64,000 nt of DNA from Kitasatospora cineracea (GCF_003751605.1 NZ_RJVJ01000001.1:5580001-5644000); one strand, 5' to 3'; counted from the first letter of the stretch, positions 1 through 8,591 are shown. Numbers and translations: made by a program. The notes: generated from the letters alone by a model not told the origin.

Positions 1-387
1 GACACCGGCGAGTGCACGTACAAACTCACCCAGAAGGTGCCCGTCCCGCCGGGCGAGCCCGGGGCGGTGCAGGGCCTGATCACCAACCTGTACCTCTCCG
101 AGCAGGAGTACGCCCGGTTGCGGGCCGCGCTGCCCGGACCCGAGCTGACCAAGACCCGGCTGAGCGTGCCCCCGCTCGGGGTCGACGTCTTCGAGGGCCC
201 GCTGCTCGGACTGGTGCTGGCCGAGGCCGAGTTCGAGACCGCCGAGGATGCAGAAACGTTCGTCCCGCCGCCCGGCTGCGTCGCCGAACTCACCGACGAC
301 CGTCACTTCACCGGCGGCCGGCTGGTCCGCACCGACCGCGAGGAACTCCGCGACGGCCTCGCCGGATACGGCGTCGCCCTGCCCTGA
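1..387 (+). CDS. CYTH domain protein (5' partial)
   Basis: The reading frame is open from the first base, so this is the C-terminal part (about 128 residues) of a longer protein whose start lies outside the window. The residues YKLTQKVP, ITNLYLSEQEY, LSVPPLGVDVFEGPL and TDDRHFTGGRLV fit the later strands of a CYTH / triphosphate-tunnel metalloenzyme domain. Such enzymes bind triphosphate-containing substrates inside a beta barrel with divalent metal. The N-terminal ExExK signature is not visible because that part is missing. The substrate cannot be inferred. It converges on the hydrolase gene downstream. Confidence 0.75.
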   Translation, partial: DTGECTYKLTQKVPVPPGEPGAVQGLITNLYLSEQEYARLRAALPGPELTKTRLSVPPLGVDVFEGPLLGLVLAEAEFETAEDAETFVPPPGCVAELTDDRHFTGGRLVRTDREELRDGLAGYGVALP

Positions 388-513
388 GCCCCCGGGCGTC
401 GGGCCCTCGGGCGCCGGGTCTCCGGACACCGGGTCCCCGGACGCCGGGTCCCCGGGCCCGGGGAGTGGTGACGGCCGACCGCCCCGGACGGGCGGCGGTC
501 GGCCGTCGGGCGG

Positions 514-1332
514 CTACGGCTTCAGGTGGCGGGCGAAGAAGCGGCCCGCGGCGTCGCCCGCGTGCGCGGGGACGCCGGTGTGGCCGCCCATGTTGGCGCT
601 GAGCGACTTCTCCAGGGAGGCGAAGGCGTCGAACAGGTCGAGGGAGGCCTGGCGGTCGTTGCCCTCGTCGTCCCACTGGAGCAGGACGTGCAGCGGGACG
701 GTGACCCGGCGGGCCTCCTCGAAGGTGGCGCGGGGAATGAGGCTGCCGGCGAAGAGGCCGGCCGCCGCGATCCGCGGTTCGACCGCGGCGAGGCGGACGC
801 CGACGGAGATCACGCCGCCCGAGTAGCCGACCGGGCCGGTGAGTTCGGGCAGCGCGAGCAGGGCGTCGAGCGCCGAGCGCAGCTCCGGGACGGCCCGGTC
901 GACGAGCGGGAGGACGAGGGCGTCGATGAGCTCGTCGCCGACGGGGTCGCCGGCCTCCATCGTCCGGCGCAGTTCGGCGCGCGCCAGGTCGAGGGCGGGG
1001 ACGCGGGGGCGCTCGCCGCAGCCGGGGAGTTCGAGGGCGGCCGAGGCGAAGCCGTCCGCGGCGGCGTGCCGGGCGCGGTCGAGCAGGCGGGGGTGCATGC
1101 GGCGCAGCCCGAGCGTGGGGTGGCCCAGCAGGATCAGCGGGACCGGGGCGTCGGCGGTGGCGTTCGCGGGCGTCCACAGGACGCCGGGGATCCCGTCGAG
1201 GGTGAACTCGCGTTCGCGGACGCCGCCGTCGGGGCGCCGGTCGTCGGCGGGCCTGCAGTCAGGGTTCCGGTCGTCAGGGTTCCGGACATCGGCGTGCCGG
1301 TCGTCGAGGTACTGGTCGGAGGTGAAGTGCAC
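514..1332 (-). CDS. alpha/beta hydrolase (dienelactone-hydrolase-like)
   Basis: A 272-residue cytoplasmic alpha/beta hydrolase. The nucleophile elbow is G-Y-S-G-G with Ser171; Asp221/222 (QWDDEG) and His251 (MGGHTG) complete a plausible triad. The GTG start has a GAAAGG ribosome site about 8 nt upstream. The first 40 residues are low-complexity (repeats of DDR, RNPD and RPD), encoded by an imperfect GC-rich direct repeat, and are probably not part of the fold; a shorter native protein starting near residue 38 is possible. The gene is divergent from the MarR gene. The substrate is unknown. Confidence 0.75.
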   Translation of the reverse strand: MHFTSDQYLDDRHADVRNPDDRNPDCRPADDRRPDGGVREREFTLDGIPGVLWTPANATADAPVPLILLGHPTLGLRRMHPRLLDRARHAAADGFASAALELPGCGERPRVPALDLARAELRRTMEAGDPVGDELIDALVLPLVDRAVPELRSALDALLALPELTGPVGYSGGVISVGVRLAAVEPRIAAAGLFAGSLIPRATFEEARRVTVPLHVLLQWDDEGNDRQASLDLFDAFASLEKSLSANMGGHTGVPAHAGDAAGRFFARHLKP

Positions 1333-1538
1333 GGTCGTGCCTTTCGGGAGAGCTGGTGAACGGCGCTCCCGGACGACCTACCGTCCGACCGTGGCCTCGG
1401 AGGGGAGCACCCACGTCGATACTGCGTCCACGGGTACCACCTCCTCGTTCTCTCGCACGGCCTCGCCGAAGGTAGCAGTGCGGGTGCCGGTCCGCCAAGC
1501 GCGGCCGGGCGGCGGGGCGGGCCACCGGGGGCGAGATC

Positions 1539-1578
1539 TACAGGGAAACTGTACATTCCGTGGGCGGAAACCTAGGCT
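1539..1578 (+). promoter_or_regulatory. MarR promoter with overlapping inverted repeat
   Basis: The inverted repeat TACAG-ggaaa-CTGTA (1539-1553) overlaps a possible -35 TGTACA (1550-1555), followed after 17 nt by a -10-like TAGGCT (1573-1578). Transcription would begin almost at the ATG at 1586, so the MarR mRNA may be leaderless. The repeat suits autoregulation by the adjacent MarR protein. This is inferred from spacing only. Confidence 0.45.
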
Positions 1579-1585
1579 GGACCGC

Positions 1586-2047
1586 ATGAGCGAAGACTCC
1601 GAACCGGCGGCCGAGCCCGCGCCGTCCGCCGTGCACGCCTCGCAGCGGGTCCGGTCGGTGATCGGCAAGCTGCGCCGCCGGATCCGGGCCGCGGCCGGGA
1701 CGGGGGACTTCACCCTCACCCAGGCGTCCACCGTCGGACGGCTGCTGGACAGCACCGGCGGCCTCACCACCAGCGACCTCGCCGTCGCCGAGGGGATGCG
1801 GCACCAGTCGATGGCCACCACCATCGCCGCGCTGGCCGCCGAGGGCCTGGTCGAGCGGCAGCGCGACCCCGAGGACGGCCGCCGGCTGCTGATCGCCCTC
1901 ACCCCCGAGGGCCGGCGCCGCGCCGAGGAGGGCCGCCGGGCCCGCGGCGAGTGGCTGGCCGCCGAACTCCAGCGCAAGTGCACCGAGGAGGAACGGCAGA
2001 CCGTGATCGCGGCGATGGCCGTCCTCGAACGACTCGTGCAGGACTGA
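1586..2047 (+). CDS. MarR family transcriptional regulator
   Basis: A 153-residue winged-helix regulator. The TLTQASTVGRLL helix, the recognition region (TTSDLAVAEGMRHQSMATTIAAL) and the wing residues RDPEDGRRLLIALT match the MarR fold. MarR proteins bind palindromic operators as dimers and usually release on binding phenolic ligands. The gene lies 56 nt upstream of an MFS drug-efflux gene on the same strand, a classic regulator/efflux arrangement. The ATG was chosen because it lies just after a -10-like box and because upstream in-frame sequence is a shadow of the hydrolase promoter region. Confidence 0.85.
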   Translation: MSEDSEPAAEPAPSAVHASQRVRSVIGKLRRRIRAAAGTGDFTLTQASTVGRLLDSTGGLTTSDLAVAEGMRHQSMATTIAALAAEGLVERQRDPEDGRRLLIALTPEGRRRAEEGRRARGEWLAAELQRKCTEEERQTVIAAMAVLERLVQD

Positions 2048-2103
2048 CACCCCCGTCTCCCGCGCCCCGCACCCCCACGCAACCACCGAGCGGCAGAAGC
2101 ACC

Positions 2104-3591
2104 ATGACCGAACGTGAGACCGTCGCCACCGCCCCCGGCAAGCCCGCCGAGACGGCCGCGATCGACCGCCGACTCGTACCCCCGATGGTGCTCGGCTCCG
2201 TCCTCAACCCGATCAACTCCACCATCATCGCGGTCGCGCTGGTCCCGATCGGCGCCGCCCTCGGCGCCTCGCCCGCGCAGACCGCCTGGCTGGTGTCCGC
2301 GCTGTACCTGGCCACCGCGCTCGGACAGCCCGTGGTGGGCCGGCTGATCGACCTGTTCGGGCCGCGCCGGCTGTTCCTGGCCAGCACCTCCCTGGTCGGC
2401 GTGGCCGGCGTCGTCGGCACCCTCGCCCCCGACCTCGGGACGCTGATCGCCGCCCGCGTCGTCCTCGGCTTCGGCACCTGCGCCGGCTACCCCGCCGCGA
2501 TGGCCCTGCTGCGCGCCGAGGCCCGGCGCACCGGACAGGGCAGCCCCGCCGGAGTGCTCACCCTGCTCGCCGTCGCCAACCAGACCGTCGCCGTGATCGG
2601 CCCGCTGCTCGGCGGACTGCTCACCGGCCTCGGCGGCTGGCGCAGCACCTTCGCGCTGAACATCCCGCTGTCGCTGCTCGCCGTCACCCTCGGCGCGCTC
2701 CGCCTGCCCAAGCAGCTGCCCAAGCAGCTTCCCGAGGACCTGCCCAAGGACCTGTCCAAGGATCTGCCCAAGCAGGAGAAGCAGGAACGTTCCTCCGACG
2801 CCCCCGGCCCGCTGGAGCGGATCGACCTGCCAGGGATGGCGCTGTTCGCCGCCCTGCTGCTCTCGCTGCTGCTGTTCCTGATGCACCCGCACGCCGACCG
2901 CTGGTACCTGCCGCCGCTCACCCTCGCCGCCGCCGTCGCCTTCACCGTCCGCGAGCGCCGCGCCGCACACCCGTTCATCGACGTCAAGGTGCTCGGCGGC
3001 AACACCCCGCTGCTCGCCACCTACGCCCGCGCGCTCGCCGCGTACGTCGTCGCCTACGCCTTCCTGTACGGCTTCGCCCAGTGGACCGAGGAGGGCTTCG
3101 GGCTGTCGCCGCTGCAGGCCGGGCTGGTGCAGGCGCCGACCTTCCTGGTCGGGATCGGGGTCTCGGTGCTGGCCGGGCGGCGCGGCGGCATCCGGGCCAT
3201 GCTGCTGACCGGCGCGGTCGGCCAGATCGCCGCCTGCCTGCTGATGCTCGCCCTCGGCGGGCACAGCCCGCTGTGGGAACTGCTGGTGCTGGCGGTGGTG
3301 TTCGGCATCCCGCAGGGCGCCAACGGGCTCGCCCTGCAGAACTCCGTCTTCCTGCAGTCCGACCCGGCCCGCACCGGCTCCTCCGCCGGGCTGCTGCGCA
3401 CCTTCGCCTACCTCGGCTCGATGGTCGCCGCCGCCGCGACCGCCGCCGCGTACGGGCCGCACGCGGGCACCGCGGGCATGCACCAACTGGCCTGGATCAT
3501 GCTGGCCGCCGCCGTGCTGTTCCTGCTGCTCACCGTCTTCGACCGCACCCTGCGCGGCCTGCGCACGCCCCCCGCGGCCGCCCCCCGCTGA
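2104..3591 (+). CDS. MFS drug-efflux transporter (DHA2-like)
   Basis: A 495-residue polytopic membrane protein with alternating hydrophobic segments and the loop motif VGRLIDLFGPRRLF (motif A). PLLGGLLTGLGGWRSTFALN resembles motif C and its following loop in EmrB/QacA-type proton antiporters. A charged insert of about 30 residues (about 201-230), made of six L-P-K-x units, lies in the central cytoplasmic loop before LERIDLPGMALF. It probably exports a toxic small molecule under control of the MarR gene just upstream. The substrate is not predictable. About 12-14 TM segments can be drawn, which is normal for the family. Confidence 0.85.
   Translation: MTERETVATAPGKPAETAAIDRRLVPPMVLGSVLNPINSTIIAVALVPIGAALGASPAQTAWLVSALYLATALGQPVVGRLIDLFGPRRLFLASTSLVGVAGVVGTLAPDLGTLIAARVVLGFGTCAGYPAAMALLRAEARRTGQGSPAGVLTLLAVANQTVAVIGPLLGGLLTGLGGWRSTFALNIPLSLLAVTLGALRLPKQLPKQLPEDLPKDLSKDLPKQEKQERSSDAPGPLERIDLPGMALFAALLLSLLLFLMHPHADRWYLPPLTLAAAVAFTVRERRAAHPFIDVKVLGGNTPLLATYARALAAYVVAYAFLYGFAQWTEEGFGLSPLQAGLVQAPTFLVGIGVSVLAGRRGGIRAMLLTGAVGQIAACLLMLALGGHSPLWELLVLAVVFGIPQGANGLALQNSVFLQSDPARTGSSAGLLRTFAYLGSMVAAAATAAAYGPHAGTAGMHQLAWIMLAAAVLFLLLTVFDRTLRGLRTPPAAAPR
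2704..2775 (+). repeat. six 12-bp in-frame tandem units
   Basis: Six consecutive 12-bp units based on CTGCCCAAGCAG/GAC encode a repeated L-P-K-Q/D peptide in the central loop of the MFS protein. The units drift in the third and fourth codons. The length keeps the frame, so expansion or contraction would be tolerated. Confidence 0.85.
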
Positions 3592-3621
3592 GCCGCCGCC
3601 CGCCGAGCCGCCGCCGGGCCC

Positions 3622-3663
3622 GGGCGGTTCAGTACGGGCGGTTCAGCTCGGACGGTTCAGCTC
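3622..3663. repeat. three 14-bp tandem units at a stop codon
   Basis: Three direct 14-bp copies of GG(G/A)CGGTTCAG(T/C)(A/T)C. The stop codon of the SnoaL-like gene (minus strand) lies in the last copy, so the repeat forms that gene's 3' end. Confidence 0.7.
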
Positions 3664-4073
3664 GGGCGGGCGCCGGAGACGGCCAGGCCGTCCATGTAGT
3701 CGCGGACGTGCACCAGCAGCCCGTCCCGGACCCGCAGCACCAGCAGGCCGGGCACCGCGAAAGCGCCCCGCCCGCCCGCGAGTTCGCCCCGGACCACCTG
3801 CTCGACCACCAGCACCTCCGGATCGTCCGTCAGGTGCAGCGCGACCTCCTCGACCTCCGCCGGCCGGGCCGGGCTCGCCGCCCACGCCGCCCCGTACCCG
3901 GCCCGCACCGCCTCCCGCCCCTCGTACCGGGCCGGGAACCCCGGGAAGCGGAACGGGAACTCGTGCACGCCGTCCGGCGCGTACAGCTCGGCGAGCGCGT
4001 CCGCGTCCATGGCGAGCATCGCCGCGCGGTAACGGGCCAGCACGGCCCGGGGAGAGGTGGCGGAGACGGGCAC
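3657..4073 (-). CDS. SnoaL-like / NTF2-fold protein
   Basis: A 138-residue single-domain protein. The pattern RAVLARYRAAMLAMDADALAELYAPDGVHEF followed by ARYEGREAVRAGY and a C-terminal VRDGLLVHVRDYMD is typical of the SnoaL-like NTF2 fold, a cone-shaped pocket used by isomerases, cyclases and many proteins of unknown function. No catalytic assignment is possible. It converges on the MFS gene. Confidence 0.75.
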   Translation of the reverse strand: MPVSATSPRAVLARYRAAMLAMDADALAELYAPDGVHEFPFRFPGFPARYEGREAVRAGYGAAWAASPARPAEVEEVALHLTDDPEVLVVEQVVRGELAGGRGAFAVPGLLVLRVRDGLLVHVRDYMDGLAVSGARPS

Positions 4074-4201
4074 GGTGAAACCCCCGGACGGGTGGGCGGG
4101 ACGGTCGGTGTGCCGACGAGCCTAGTGCGCGCGGCGGCGGGGCGGGCCGGAACCGCGGATCTCCGGTGCGGCAGGAATCCCCGGTGCGGCAGGATGGGGC
4201 C

Positions 4202-4765
4202 GTGGAACTGCCCCGGACGGTGCCCGAACTCCCGGCCGCGCACGGGTTCCGGCTGCGCCGCTGGCACCCGGACGACACCGGGCTGCTCCGGGAGGCGGCG
4301 GCCGACCCGTACATCCCGCTGATCAGCACCGTCCCGGCGCCGTACACCGCGGCCGGGGCGGCGGCGTACGTGGAACGGCAGTGGCGGCGCACCCGGATCG
4401 GGACGGGCTACCCCTTCGTGATCGTCGACCCGGTGGGCCGGGCCGTCGGCAACGTCGGCCTGTGGGTGGGCGAACTGCCGCTGCGCGGCTGGGCGACGGT
4501 CGGGTACTGGGTGGTCGGGTCGGCCCGCGGGCAGGGCGCCGCCGCGCTGGGGCTGGACGCCGTCGTGGACTGGGCGTTCGGCGAACTCGGCCTGCCCGGA
4601 CTGGAGTTGTACGTCGAACCGTGGAACACCGGCTCGATCCGCACCGCCGAACGGGCCGGCTTCCGGTGCACCGGCCTGCGGCCCGCCCACCAGGAGGTGG
4701 ACGGGCGGCCGCGCGACATGTGGCGCTACGTCAGGCGGCCCGGACCGGAGGGCTCTGGAGGATGA
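4202..4765 (+). CDS. GNAT acetyltransferase (RimJ/RimL-like)
   Basis: About 187 residues. FRLRRWHPDD at the N-terminus, then VGNVGLWVGELPLRGWATVGYWV, the acetyl-CoA loop ARGQGAAALGLDAVVDWAF, and LELYVEPWNTGSIRTAERAGF are the ordered GNAT motifs of the RimJ/RimL group, which acetylates N-termini or small amines. I chose the GTG at 4202 because the RimL-type N-terminus begins there; an in-frame start 36 nt earlier exists. The target is unknown. Confidence 0.8.
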   Translation: MELPRTVPELPAAHGFRLRRWHPDDTGLLREAAADPYIPLISTVPAPYTAAGAAAYVERQWRRTRIGTGYPFVIVDPVGRAVGNVGLWVGELPLRGWATVGYWVVGSARGQGAAALGLDAVVDWAFGELGLPGLELYVEPWNTGSIRTAERAGFRCTGLRPAHQEVDGRPRDMWRYVRRPGPEGSGG

Positions 4766-4781
4766 CCGTTCCGGGGGCGGG

Positions 4782-5441
4782 TCACAGGTGGTGGAAGAGG
4801 GCGTGCAGCGGGGGCGGCAGCCGGTCCGGGTCGAGGGCCTCGGCGAGGAGGCGGCCGTAGCGGATCTTGCGGCCCTTGCGGGTGCCGAGGAAGCGGCGCA
4901 GGCGCTGCTACGGGGAACGGTCGCGCTGGGCGGGCTGACGGGCGAAGGTGCGCCAGGCGGGCAGGTCGCCCGCGGCGGCGAGGACCTGCTCGATCCGGGG
5001 GACCCCCAGGGCGCGGATGAACTCCTCCTCCAGATCGGCCGCACAGACGAAGAACTCGTCGCCGAACGCGCCCGCCCGGTCGAAACCGCGCCGGTAGAAG
5101 CCCTGTTCGTGCTCGTCGCACAGCCCGGTCAGCCGCAGGCCCAGCCCGGACGGGCCGAGCAGCGCGGCGAACGGGCCGGCGCTCATCGCCCCGCCCATCG
5201 CCACCGCGCACACGCCCTCCGCCGCCAACTCCCGCCCCAGCAGCCGGGCCAGCGCCTCGACGGCCGCCAGGTCGCTCGGCCCCTCCAGCAGCACCGCCGT
5301 CCGCACCCCCGCCTCCCGGGCGAGGACGGCGAGGCCGGCCGGATCCACGAGCCCGACTGAGTCCGCGAGCCCGGCCGGAGCCGGGAGTCCGGCCGCGGCC
5401 CGGGCGGCCACTGCGGCGCGGAAGGCGCTCAGGTCCGTCAT
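4782..5441 (-). pseudogene. TOPRIM-domain protein with in-frame amber stop
   Basis: The first 177 codons encode a TOPRIM-type domain (RTAVLLEGPSDLAAVEALA near residue 45; LTGLCDEHEQGFYRRG near 110), as in OLD-like nuclease/ligase-associated TOPRIM proteins. At 4908-4910 the frame hits TAG. After it the same frame continues for 41 codons (RFLGTRKGRKIRYGRLL ... LHALFHHL) to a TGA at 4782. The downstream stretch reads as a normal basic C-terminus, so this looks like a single nonsense substitution in a gene of about 219 codons. Readthrough or a sequencing error are alternatives. The start overlaps the stop of the FAD monooxygenase gene (ATGA), so the two are co-transcribed. Confidence 0.7.
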
Positions 5442-6652
5442 GCCTCGATTCTGCCCTCCGCCCGCCGCGGGCCGCCCCCGGGGGCAGCGGGCCGGTCGAA
5501 CGGCGGCGGAGTCCAGGCGTGGTGACGCAGGATCATCCGGGTCGCGGCCCGGGACGGGGTCAGGCGCATCGCGGTGTTGCGCAGGGCGACGGCCGGGCGG
5601 GCGGAGAGCCGGTGGCCCAACTGCCCGGCCCGGCGGGCGGCCAGGGCGACGGCCTGGCTGCGGGGGCGGCGCTCGGCGTCGTAGCGGGCCAGCGCGGCGT
5701 CCACGCCGGGGGCGGTGGCGAGGGCGGCGGCCAGCGTGACCGCGTCCTCCAGGGCCTGGCAGGCGCCCTGGCCCAGGTTGGGCGTCATCGCGTGGGCGGC
5801 GTCGCCGAGCAGCGCGATCCGGCCGGAGGTGAACGAGGGGAGCGGGACCCGCAGTTCGTCGACGTCGTGGTGCAGCACGTCGTCCGGCCGGGTCGCCGCC
5901 AGCAGGGCGGGGACCGGGTCGTGCCAGTGGCCGAAGCGCCGGTGCAGCTCGGCCAGCGGGTCGGCGAACCGGGTGCCGGCGGGCAGGGCGAGGACGGCGT
6001 GCCACTCGGCCCGGCCGTCCCGGAACGCGAGGTGCCCGAACTCGGCGCCGCGGCCCCAGGTCAGCTCGAAGTCGCTGTCCAGGTCGACCGGCCGCCGGGT
6101 GACGGCGCGCAGCACGGTCGAGCCGCTGTACGCCGGGCCGGGGTGGGACGGGAACAGCAGGCCGCGCAGCCGGCTGCGGACGCCGTCGGCCGCGACCACC
6201 AGCTCCGCCGCCAGGGCTTCGCCGCCGTCGAGTTCGACCCGGACCGCGCCGGGCCCGGTCTGCCGCACCGCGCCGGCCGTCGCGCCGGTCCGCAGCACCC
6301 CGGCGGGCAGCGCCTCGCGCAGCAGCCGGTGCAGGACGGCGCGCGGGATGCCCAGGATCGGGGAGCCCACCGCCCGTTCCAGCGCCGCGCCGTCCAGCCG
6401 GGCCAGCCGGCCGCCGCGCGGCGTCCGGGTGCCGCCGCGGTACTGGCCCTGCCCGGCGGCCCGCACCGCCGCGCCGACGCCGAGCCCGTCCAGCGCCCGC
6501 AGCCCGTTCGCGGCCAGCGAGATGCCCGCCCCCGCGTCCGCGAGCACGGCCGCGCGCTCCAGGACGGTCACCTCCCAGCCGACGCGGCACAGCCCGATCG
6601 CGGCCGCCAGCCCGCCGATGCCCCCGCCGACCACCACTGCCCTGCTGCCCAT
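5438..6652 (-). CDS. FAD-dependent monooxygenase (PHBH-like)
   Basis: A 404-residue class A flavoprotein hydroxylase. The N-terminal dinucleotide-binding motif is VVVGGGIGGLAAAIGL, the middle motif is VVAADGVRSRLR (DG motif), and the second FAD motif is GRIALLGDAAHAMTPNLGQGACQALEDA. These enzymes insert oxygen into aromatic or polyketide-like substrates with NAD(P)H and FAD. It is divergent from a TetR gene across a perfect 20-bp palindrome and is very likely repressed by it. Its stop codon overlaps the start of the TOPRIM gene. Confidence 0.88.
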   Translation of the reverse strand: MGSRAVVVGGGIGGLAAAIGLCRVGWEVTVLERAAVLADAGAGISLAANGLRALDGLGVGAAVRAAGQGQYRGGTRTPRGGRLARLDGAALERAVGSPILGIPRAVLHRLLREALPAGVLRTGATAGAVRQTGPGAVRVELDGGEALAAELVVAADGVRSRLRGLLFPSHPGPAYSGSTVLRAVTRRPVDLDSDFELTWGRGAEFGHLAFRDGRAEWHAVLALPAGTRFADPLAELHRRFGHWHDPVPALLAATRPDDVLHHDVDELRVPLPSFTSGRIALLGDAAHAMTPNLGQGACQALEDAVTLAAALATAPGVDAALARYDAERRPRSQAVALAARRAGQLGHRLSARPAVALRNTAMRLTPSRAATRMILRHHAWTPPPFDRPAAPGGGPRRAEGRIEA

Positions 6653-6664
6653 CGCCGACCCCGT

Positions 6665-6684
6665 TCTTCTACACCTGTAGAAGA
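6665..6684. promoter_or_regulatory. 20-bp perfect palindrome, probable TetR operator
   Basis: TCTTCTACACCTGTAGAAGA is fully self-complementary and lies midway in the 71-nt divergent gap between the monooxygenase and TetR genes. Position, symmetry and length fit a TetR-family operator controlling both directions. Confidence 0.75.
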
Positions 6685-6723
6685 CGGAGGCTAGCCGATG
6701 CCCCGCGGGTATAGAAAGGGGCC

Positions 6724-7314
6724 ATGGCATCGGACCGGCGCACCCTCCTCGCGGACGCGGCCCTCGACGTGCTCGCCGACGAGGGCGTCCGCGGCCTGAC
6801 CCACCGGGCGGTCGACCGCCGGGCCGCCCTGCCGGCCGGCACCACCTCCGCCTACTTCCGCACCCGGGCCGCGCTGCTCACCGGCCTGGTCACCCGCCTC
6901 GTCCAGCGCGACCAGGCCGAACTCCAGTCCCTGGCCGAGCAGTTCGGGCCCCCGCAGAGCGCCGCCGACCTGGTCGACGGCCTGCTGCTGCTCACCCGGC
7001 ACCGCCTCGCCGGCGAGGGCCGCCGCCGCTCACTGGCCCGCTACGCCTGCGCCGTCGAGAGCGCCCGGGACCCGGAACTGCGCGAGATCCTGGTCCCGCG
7101 CGAGAACGCCGGCCGCGCGGCGGTCCGCCACTTCCTCGCCGCACACGGCACCGCCGACCCGGAGAGCCGCACCCACACCCTGCTGACCTGCGTCGACGGC
7201 CTGGTCTTCGACCGCCTGGTGAGCGGCGGCGACGTCCCGCGCGAGGCGATCGAGGGCCTGGTCACCGCCGCCCTGCGCCCCGGAGACGGCCCGGCCCCCG
7301 GGGCCAGGGGCTAG
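6724..7314 (+). CDS. TetR family transcriptional regulator
   Basis: A 196-residue protein with an N-terminal helix-turn-helix (LADAALDVLADEGVRGLTHRAVDRRAALPAGTTSAYFRTRAALL) and a helical ligand-binding part. It is divergent from the FAD monooxygenase and lies 40 nt from the palindrome at 6665-6684, its likely operator. The ligand may be the monooxygenase substrate, which is inference from the standard divergent layout. Confidence 0.88.
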   Translation: MASDRRTLLADAALDVLADEGVRGLTHRAVDRRAALPAGTTSAYFRTRAALLTGLVTRLVQRDQAELQSLAEQFGPPQSAADLVDGLLLLTRHRLAGEGRRRSLARYACAVESARDPELREILVPRENAGRAAVRHFLAAHGTADPESRTHTLLTCVDGLVFDRLVSGGDVPREAIEGLVTAALRPGDGPAPGARG

Positions 7315-7324
7315 GCTGCCGGGA

Positions 7325-7603
7325 ATGGGGAGCGCGAACAGGGCGGGAGAGCCGCTCGGACCGGTGGTGCCCGACTGCGACGGCCTGCCGGTGGACGGCG
7401 AGCGGACCGCGGTCGTCGAGAACGGCCCCGCCGGACCGCGGGCCGCCCGCGCCGCGGGCCCGCGCCGCTCCGCCCCCGCCGCTCGTGCGCTCGACGGCGG
7501 GGAGTCCAAGGACCGGACGGATCCCGGCACCGTGCTGTCCGCCGACGCGCGGCAGCCGCCCGCGCGGCCGGACCGGGCCGCCGCCGTCCGGTTCGACCGC
7601 TGA
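7325..7603 (+). CDS. hypothetical small protein, doubtful
   Basis: A possible 92-residue reading frame directly after the TetR gene. It is rich in Ala, Arg, Pro and Gly, has no recognisable motif, and no clear ribosome site. Its only positive sign is an ATG close behind the TetR stop. It may be non-coding leader of the acetyltransferase gene downstream. Confidence 0.25.
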   Translation: MGSANRAGEPLGPVVPDCDGLPVDGERTAVVENGPAGPRAARAAGPRRSAPAARALDGGESKDRTDPGTVLSADARQPPARPDRAAAVRFDR

Positions 7604-7655
7604 CCGCCGACCGCGCCCCGTCCGACCGCCGACCACCAGGAAGGACCCACCGCCC

Positions 7656-8591
7656 ATGGCCCAGCCCGTCGTCCTGCCCGCCGGCTACACCGCCCGTCCG
7701 CTCGACCCGGCCCGCGACCTGCCCGACGTCCTCGACCTGCTGACCGGCTGCGAACGGGCCCTGCACGGCGAGCGGGCCACCGAGGCCGACAGCGGCGAGA
7801 TCGCCGCGGTGCTCGCCCGCCCCGGCTTCGACCCCGCCGCCGACACCCTGCTGGTGCACGGCCCGGACGGGCGGCTCGCCGCCTGGGCGTGGACCGACCG
7901 GCGCTGCGAGTGCCGGGTCCACCCCGCGCACCGCGGCCGCCGGATCGGCACCGCCCTGCTCGGCTGGATGGAGACCCGCGCCGCCGAACAGGGCGTCGAC
8001 AAGCTGGTCCAGGTGGTCGCCGACCTCGACGCGGCCGGCCTGGCCATGCTGCGCACCTACGGGTACCGGCCCAAGGGCGCCAGCTGGCTGCTGGAGATCC
8101 CGCTCGACGCGCTGCCCGACCTCCCGCCCGCCCCCGCCGGCATCCGGGTCCGCCCGTTCCGCCCCGGCGACCCGGACGACGCGCACGCCGCCCACCGGGT
8201 CGTCGAGGACGCCTTCGCCGACTGGAAGGCCCGCCGGATGTCCTTCGAGGAGTGGGTCCAACACGCCGTCGGCCGGGAGACGTTCACCCCCGCCCGCTCC
8301 CCGCTCGCCGTCACCGGGGCCGACGACCGGGTGGTCGGCGTCGCGCTCTCCCTCGACCAGCCCGGCAGCCCGGACGGCTACGTGGAGAGCCTCGCCGTCG
8401 ACCGCGACCACCGCCGCCGCGGCATCGCCCGCCACCTGCTGCACCACGCCTTCCTCGCCTGCCGGGAGGCCGGACTGAGCCGCTGCACCCTGTGGACGCA
8501 CTCCGGCACCGGCGCGCTCGACCTGTACCTCAAGGTCGGCATGACGGTCCGCTACACCTCGGTGGTGCTGGAGAAGACCCTCCCCGCCTGA
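7656..8591 (+). CDS. tandem-GNAT acetyltransferase
   Basis: A 311-residue protein with two GNAT modules. The first (about 1-150) has a CoA loop CRVHPAHRGRRIGTALLGWME; the second (about 160-311) has VESLAVDRDHRRRGIARHLLHHAF. Two-module GNATs include mycothiol synthase, but this one lacks enough similarity for that name. AGGAAGGA about 11 nt before the ATG is a strong ribosome site and fixes the start. The substrate is unknown. Confidence 0.82.
   Translation: MAQPVVLPAGYTARPLDPARDLPDVLDLLTGCERALHGERATEADSGEIAAVLARPGFDPAADTLLVHGPDGRLAAWAWTDRRCECRVHPAHRGRRIGTALLGWMETRAAEQGVDKLVQVVADLDAAGLAMLRTYGYRPKGASWLLEIPLDALPDLPPAPAGIRVRPFRPGDPDDAHAAHRVVEDAFADWKARRMSFEEWVQHAVGRETFTPARSPLAVTGADDRVVGVALSLDQPGSPDGYVESLAVDRDHRRRGIARHLLHHAFLACREAGLSRCTLWTHSGTGALDLYLKVGMTVRYTSVVLEKTLPA

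Noticed and set aside
1378..3486. Long antisense reading frame of about 700 codons
   Set aside because: It lies opposite the MarR and MFS genes and its protein is Gly/Gln/Arg-rich without motifs. High GC leaves such frames open by chance.
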